A DNA stretch of 9,103 nucleotides from NCBI GenBank assembly GCA_030628905.1, contig DAOVQB010000183.1, positions 1 through 9,103 on the forward strand, written 5' to 3'. The notes below the pieces were generated by a model. It was given only the letters and a program-made list of their open reading frames with translations. It did no database searches and was not told the DNA's origin. This document shows, one piece after another, positions 6,604-9,103 of the stretch. Both the position numbers and the translations under genes were made by a program. Positions within the stretch are counted from its first letter, which is position 1; every line of letters begins with the position of its first letter. Source of the DNA: DAOVQB01 sp023128935 (lineage in GTDB: Bacteria; Eisenbacteria; RBG-16-71-46; CAIMUX01; WJJG01).

Positions 6604-7089
6604 TTGATTGAGATCGAGACACATGAGTGGGGAACCCTCAAGGTCAAGGAAGATACGATTATCCACTTCCAAGACGGGCTGCTCGGTTTCGAGGAGTTGT
6701 GTGACTTTGTTTTCGTTGATGTTGCTGAGTTCAGGCCTTTCGTATGGTTTTCCTCGGTTGAGGATCCCCAGGTACGTTTCGCGGTAGCGGACCCCTTCTA
6801 CTTCTCCACCAAGGCGTACGATGTATCTCTCTCGGCTGCCGACGAAGCCGGGCTGGAGCTTGAAGAAGGCGACAGCATCGCCATCTTCGTAATTGTATCG
6901 ATCGACAATGGGCAGGTCACCGGGAACCTCAAGGGGCCTATTGTCCTGAACACGCGCAACCGGCGAGCGAAGCAGCTGGTTGTCTACGGCACATCCTTCC
7001 CGGTCCGTCAGCCGATGCTCAACAGGAGGGTTGTGCCGCTCCATAGCGCCGTTGCGAATGCGGCGGTCAAGACAACCCCCGCTGCATGA
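6604..7089 (+). CDS. fliW: Flagellar assembly factor FliW (flagellin and CsrA binding)
   Basis: FliW binds either flagellin or CsrA; when free of flagellin it removes CsrA from the hag leader and so permits flagellin translation. The 161-aa product matches the family: IEIETHEWGTLKVKEDTII, then HFQDGLLGFEE where most homologues read F-P-x-G-L-P-G-F-E, then FRPFVWFSSVEDPQVRFAVA, DPFYFSTKAYDV, IAIFVIVSIDNG, and NLKGPIVLNTRNRRAKQLVV. No ATG lies near the expected N terminus. TTG 6604, 7 nt after GAGGT (6592-6596), gives a start that fits the family. The ribosome binding site lies within the flgL 3' end and the start is 5 nt past its stop, so coupling is likely. Both proline-to-non-proline changes in the GLPGFE region are unusual but leave the fold plausible. 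Confidence 0.93.
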   Translation: MIEIETHEWGTLKVKEDTIIHFQDGLLGFEELCDFVFVDVAEFRPFVWFSSVEDPQVRFAVADPFYFSTKAYDVSLSAADEAGLELEEGDSIAIFVIVSIDNGQVTGNLKGPIVLNTRNRRAKQLVVYGTSFPVRQPMLNRRVVPLHSAVANAAVKTTPAA

Positions 7090-7104
7090 GGGAGTAAATC
7101 ATCC

Positions 7105-7365
7105 ATGCTCATCCTGACACGGAAGTTGGGCGAGAACATCAGAATCGGTGATAAGATCAAGATCAGCATTCTGGATGTAAAGGGTGGGCAGGTAAAATTG
7201 GGCATCGAGGCACCCCCACATGTGGCCGTTCACCGGGAAGAGATCTACGAGAGGATCCGCGACGAAAACCAGCGCGCCAGCGGGGTCTCACCGCGAGGTC
7301 TCAGGGAAGTGGCCAACGCATTCCGGGTCGGGAAGCATAAGCGACAGGGCCGGGAAGGCTCCTGA
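7105..7365 (+). CDS. csrA: Translational regulator CsrA
   Basis: CsrA is a small dimeric RNA-binding protein that recognises A-N-GGA in hairpin loops and blocks translation. The 86-aa product begins MLILTRKLGENIRIGDKI and continues GGQVKLGIEAPPHVAVHREE, close to the family consensus. Leu4, Arg6 and Arg44, linked to RNA binding in known CsrA proteins, are present. Asn55, which matters for FliW binding in Bacillus subtilis CsrA, is also present, and a basic C-terminal extension (about residues 57-86) makes it longer than E. coli CsrA (61 aa), as in FliW-partnered forms. It starts 15 nt after fliW. The ribosome binding site GAGGGAG (7088-7094) contains AGGGA, itself an A-N-GGA motif, so autoregulation is possible. 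Confidence 0.97.
   Translation: MLILTRKLGENIRIGDKIKISILDVKGGQVKLGIEAPPHVAVHREEIYERIRDENQRASGVSPRGLREVANAFRVGKHKRQGREGS
7345..7364 (+). promoter_or_regulatory. Hairpin at the csrA 3' end with GGA in its loop
   Basis: CAGGGCC (7345-7351) can pair with GGC-t-CCTG (7357-7364), a 7-bp stem with one bulged T, around a GGGAA loop. It overlaps the csrA stop codon. No U-tract follows, so termination is uncertain. The loop GGA could be a CsrA contact, but without the A two bases upstream it is not a full motif. Confidence 0.25.
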
Positions 7366-7393
7366 GCCAGGGCCTGCGCCTCTCACCCGCAAT

Positions 7394-7496
7394 CCCGCTT
7401 GAGCCCGCCCTCTGTTCCCATCCAGTGCCGCCCGCCTGACGATCTGCATCTGTTCCCATCCAGTGCCGCCCGCTTGATGCCCTCTCCGGTTCCCAT
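7394..7496. repeat. Interrupted direct-repeat array, period 37-38 bp, upstream of hag
   Basis: A 26-bp unit beginning GTTCCCATCCAGTGCCG and ending CCCGCYTGA occurs in full at 7414-7439 and 7452-7477, differing at one base. A fragment of its 3' end (CCCGCTTGA) lies at 7394-7402 and of its 5' start (GTTCCCAT) at 7489-7496, both in register. The intervening stretches are 11, 12 and 11 nt and are unlike one another. The array ends 22 bp before the -35 element of the proposed hag promoter. Spacers are too short for CRISPR. Iteron-like regulator sites or a decayed mobile repeat are possible. Confidence 0.85.
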
Positions 7497-7517
7497 GAAT
7501 TTCGGTCGTATCCGGGC

Positions 7518-7545
7518 TAAAGCCGGTGCCCAAAGCTGCCGAACT
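7518..7545 (+). promoter_or_regulatory. Candidate sigma-28 (SigD/FliA) promoter of flagellin
   Basis: TAAA at 7518-7521 and GCCGAACT at 7538-7545 are separated by 16 nt. This is close to the sigma-28 consensus (TAAA, about 15 nt, GCCGATAA), with an imperfect second half of the -10 element. The predicted start near 7551-7553 would leave a leader of about 140 nt. Flagellin genes are the classic target of this sigma factor, and I found no equally good match elsewhere in the window. Confidence 0.6.
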
Positions 7546-7549
7546 AGAC

Positions 7550-7692
7550 CCGTGGAAGCGGTAGAATCCCCGCGAGCGGCGCAGGTAAGCTGCCACGGAT
7601 ATTGACCGCCAAAGGTCGGTAAGGGTACGGAAACCCGGTCGCCCGAGCACCGAAGGTGAGCAGGAGGCGGCCCATGCAGGGAGAGTGACGCG
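7550..7692 (+). promoter_or_regulatory. Structured hag leader with three CsrA-type A-N-GGA motifs
   Basis: A first hairpin pairs CCGTGG (7550-7555) with CCACGG (7593-7598). GACC (7604-7607) pairs with GGTC (7614-7617). GGGT (7623-7626) pairs with ACCC (7633-7636) and exposes an ACGGAA loop. CACC (7648-7651) pairs with GGTG (7655-7658). A-N-GGA motifs lie at 7595-7599 (ACGGA), 7627-7631 (ACGGA, in the loop) and 7678-7682 (AGGGA, overlapping the flagellin ribosome binding site); one more GGA lies within AGGAGG at 7662-7667. In Bacillus subtilis CsrA represses hag through two leader sites, one overlapping the ribosome binding site, so this arrangement predicts the same control. Pairings were found by hand. 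Confidence 0.6.
7674..7688 (+). CDS. Possible 4-codon leader ORF (MQGE) before flagellin
   Basis: ATG CAG GGA GAG TGA is preceded by a strong Shine-Dalgarno sequence AGGAGG (7662-7667) at an ideal 6 nt. It ends 4 nt before the flagellin ATG and is in a different frame. It contains the flagellin's own weaker ribosome binding site and an A-N-GGA motif. Ribosomes terminating here could restart at hag. It may also be a chance ATG after a non-productive ribosome binding site; no codon-level evidence is possible at this length. Confidence 0.3.
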   Translation: MQGE

Positions 7693-8532
7693 ATGGCAAA
7701 CATTGATCTCACTCGTATCAGATCCAACATCCAGGGTCTGAACATCCTTCACAACCTTCGGGGCGTGAACAACAATCTGGCCACCCATCAGTTGCGGGTG
7801 GGCACTGGCAAGCGCATCAACTCGGCAGGAGACGATCCTGCCGGACTGACGATCTCGACGAAGCTGCGTTCAGGCTATCGGGTCTTGGGTCAGCTCTATG
7901 ACAACATCGGCCAGGCCAATAACATGCTCGCCGTTGCCGAGGGTGCGCTGCTGAACATCAACGACCTCCTGACCACCATGAACGAGAAGATTGTCATGGC
8001 CGCTTCAGACACGCTCGGCACCGCGGAGCGGCAAGCGATCTCTCAGCAGCTCGTGCAGCTGGTAAGCGAGATCAACGATATCGCTGCCCAGACCGAGTTC
8101 AACGGTGTGACACTGCTGAACCAGACCGCAACCTTCAAGTTCCAGACGGCACCTCAGGACCAGACCAGCTGGACGACGCGCGCCTACGACACAACGAGCC
8201 TTACGATGGCCAACATGACGGCGCTCCAGACCACGGACATAATCGACACCAACAACTATAGCAACTACTTCGATGAGGTCACGGTGGCCGTCAACCAGGT
8301 CTCCGAAGGCCTCACCGTACTGGGATCGCTGTCGAACCGGCTTAACGCGAAGGGGGACATGATCTCGGTGGCGCGCAACAACACGGAGGCGGCCTACAAC
8401 AGGATCTACAACGCCGACATGGCTCATGAGCAGATTGAGGTCACCAAGTATCAGATCCTGCAGCAGACCTCGTTCGCGATGCTGGCGCAAGCCAACTCGA
8501 ATTCGCAGTCGGTCCTGGTCCTGTTCCGGTAG
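7693..8532 (+). CDS. hag: Flagellin (filament protein)
   Basis: Flagellin is exported unfolded and polymerises into the filament. The 279-aa product has the D0/D1 pattern at both ends. N-terminal: NIDLTRIRSNIQGLNILHNL, then GTGKRINSAGDDPAGLTIST at about 37-56, NNMLAVAEGALLNINDLL, and IAAQTEFNGVTLLNQ. C-terminal: RNNTEAAYNRIYNADMAHEQ followed by ITKYQ-like VTKYQILQQTSFAMLAQANS and VLVLFR. The central part (about 150-200) is short, Thr/Asn-rich and has no obvious D2/D3 domain, so the filament core would be minimal. The start is ATG 7693 with AGGGAG (7678-7683) 9 nt upstream. Expression is probably controlled by the sigma-28-like promoter and CsrA/FliW. It is separated from csrA by 327 nt, unlike the tight spacing before it. 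Confidence 0.97.
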   Translation: MANIDLTRIRSNIQGLNILHNLRGVNNNLATHQLRVGTGKRINSAGDDPAGLTISTKLRSGYRVLGQLYDNIGQANNMLAVAEGALLNINDLLTTMNEKIVMAASDTLGTAERQAISQQLVQLVSEINDIAAQTEFNGVTLLNQTATFKFQTAPQDQTSWTTRAYDTTSLTMANMTALQTTDIIDTNNYSNYFDEVTVAVNQVSEGLTVLGSLSNRLNAKGDMISVARNNTEAAYNRIYNADMAHEQIEVTKYQILQQTSFAMLAQANSNSQSVLVLFR

Positions 8533-8577
8533 TTCGGGCGCAGGTGAGACCCGGGCGCGAGTGTAGGGCATTGGTGA

Positions 8578-8606
8578 GTCGGCGTCCTCTTTGAGGGGAC
8601 GCCGAC
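8578..8606 (+). terminator. Strong hairpin between flagellin and fliS
   Basis: GTCGGCGTCC (8578-8587) pairs exactly with GGACGCCGAC (8597-8606); T-G and C-G pairs extend the stem to 12 bp around a TTTGA loop. No U-tract follows. It probably ends or stabilises the abundant flagellin transcript, with partial read-through into fliS, which starts 20 nt later. Confidence 0.7.
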
Positions 8607-8625
8607 CTCGAATGGGAGAGCGCGG

Positions 8626-9000
8626 ATGCCAGCCCCGGGAGTGGATGCCTACAGGTGCCAGCAGCTCGAGTCGATGACGCCCGGGCAGCTGGTGCTTGTC
8701 GCGTATGAACAGGGGATCCTCGCCTGTCGAAATCAGGACAGACGCCGGGCCCGACGCGTTATCGAGCATTTGATCGCAGCCTTGGACTTCGAGCAAGGCG
8801 GTGTGGCCGATGGGTTGCTGCTGCTCTATGATTGGGGTCTACGCCTGATTCAGGAGTCGAAGTTCCAGGAGGCCGAAGACATCCTGGAAGAGCTGCGCGC
8901 AGCCTGGGTGAGCGCCATGGCGACCGAGAAGGAGCGCGCGGAGCGCAGCGATTCAGCGCTGCCCCCCCGCAGTGGGTTGCCTTCGGATCTTACGTGCTAG
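8626..9000 (+). CDS. fliS: Flagellin export chaperone FliS
   Basis: FliS binds the C-terminal D0 region of flagellin in the cytosol, preventing early polymerisation; in Bacillus it also favours the flagellin-FliW interaction. The 124-aa product fits the helical FliS family: DAYRCQQLESMTPGQLVLVA near the N terminus (typically Y...V..-S-P-x-x-L-L-x-x-L-Y), then IEHLIAALDFEQGG, and a final LLLLYDWGLRLIQESKFQEA with DILEELRAAW, matching the G-G-I-A-x-x-L-x-x-L-Y and L-R-x-A-W landmarks. Residues after about 105 are a polar tail. The ribosome binding site is GGGAGAG (8614-8620), 5 nt before the ATG, the same 7-mer as at the flagellin gene. FliD, which often lies between hag and fliS in Bacillota, is not here. 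Confidence 0.92.
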   Translation: MPAPGVDAYRCQQLESMTPGQLVLVAYEQGILACRNQDRRRARRVIEHLIAALDFEQGGVADGLLLLYDWGLRLIQESKFQEAEDILEELRAAWVSAMATEKERAERSDSALPPRSGLPSDLTC

Positions 9001-9032
9001 GGCCGCGCCAGCGCCGCGCAGGAAGTGCGGAC

Positions 9033-9060
9033 GCACGAGCATAGCGCGCCTGACTCGTGC
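9033..9060. repeat. 7-bp inverted repeat after fliS
   Basis: GCACGAG (9033-9039) and CTCGTGC (9054-9060) are exact inverted copies around a 14-nt loop. No U-tract follows. It may be a weak terminator for fliS. The rest of 9001-9103 shows no gene I can support, though a gene may start just beyond the window edge. Confidence 0.35.
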
Positions 9061-9103
9061 AGGAGAAGACGAGGGCGGGTTCGCGAGCGGTCCGGCGTGA
9101 AGG

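Noticed and set aside
7394..7496. Short CRISPR-like array
   Set aside because: Only two full repeats, spacers of 11-12 nt are far too short, and no cas gene is in the window.
8005..8796. 263-codon minus-strand open frame opposite flagellin and fliS
   Set aside because: It crosses the hag-fliS hairpin and both genes, and its translation is arginine-rich shadow sequence.

Overview
The window is one continuous plus-strand flagellar gene block with no minus-strand gene I can support. In order it carries the 3' end of flgG, then flgA, flgH, flgI, a flgJ-type rod-binding protein gene, a flgN-type chaperone gene, flgK, flgL, fliW, csrA, a flagellin gene (hag) and fliS. All assignments rest on reading family motifs in the translations; no search was run.

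The organism looks like a GC-rich bacterium with two membranes. FlgA, FlgH and FlgI build the P and L rings that pass through peptidoglycan and an outer membrane. Yet the second half (flgN-flgK-flgL-fliW-csrA-hag-fliS) follows the order known from Bacillus and Clostridia, with strong AGGAGG-type ribosome binding sites. A diderm lineage of or near the Bacillota is my best inference; the species cannot be named from this window.

Layout. 1-1735: end of the distal rod gene, then the P-ring chaperone and L-ring genes, with a short tandem repeat after flgG and a 4-nt overlap between flgA and flgH. 1750-2931: P-ring gene. 2932-3188: a gap of about 257 nt holding three consecutive predicted RNA hairpins and a weak small ORF with two CxxC pairs. 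3189-4282: rod-binding protein and hook-junction chaperone, both apparently starting at GTG in an identical 13-nt initiation context. 4292-7365: hook-filament junction proteins and the FliW/CsrA pair, closely packed. 7366-7692: a 327-nt regulatory stretch with an interrupted array of about 37-38-bp repeats, a sigma-28-like promoter and a structured flagellin leader. 7693-9000: flagellin, a strong hairpin, and its chaperone FliS. 9001-9103: no gene that I can support.

How the parts work together. Rod, rings and junction are built first. FlgN and FliS are export chaperones for the junction proteins and flagellin. CsrA is expected to repress flagellin translation by binding GGA sites in the hag leader, and FliW relieves this when it is not occupied by flagellin. 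The sequence supports that circuit: CsrA keeps Arg44 and Asn55, and the leader has three A-N-GGA motifs, one in a predicted hairpin loop and one overlapping the flagellin ribosome binding site. The least explained elements are the repeat array, a 4-codon ORF with a strong Shine-Dalgarno sequence just before flagellin, the structured flgI-flgJ gap, and an FlgH without a lipobox. FlgM and FliD are not in the window.
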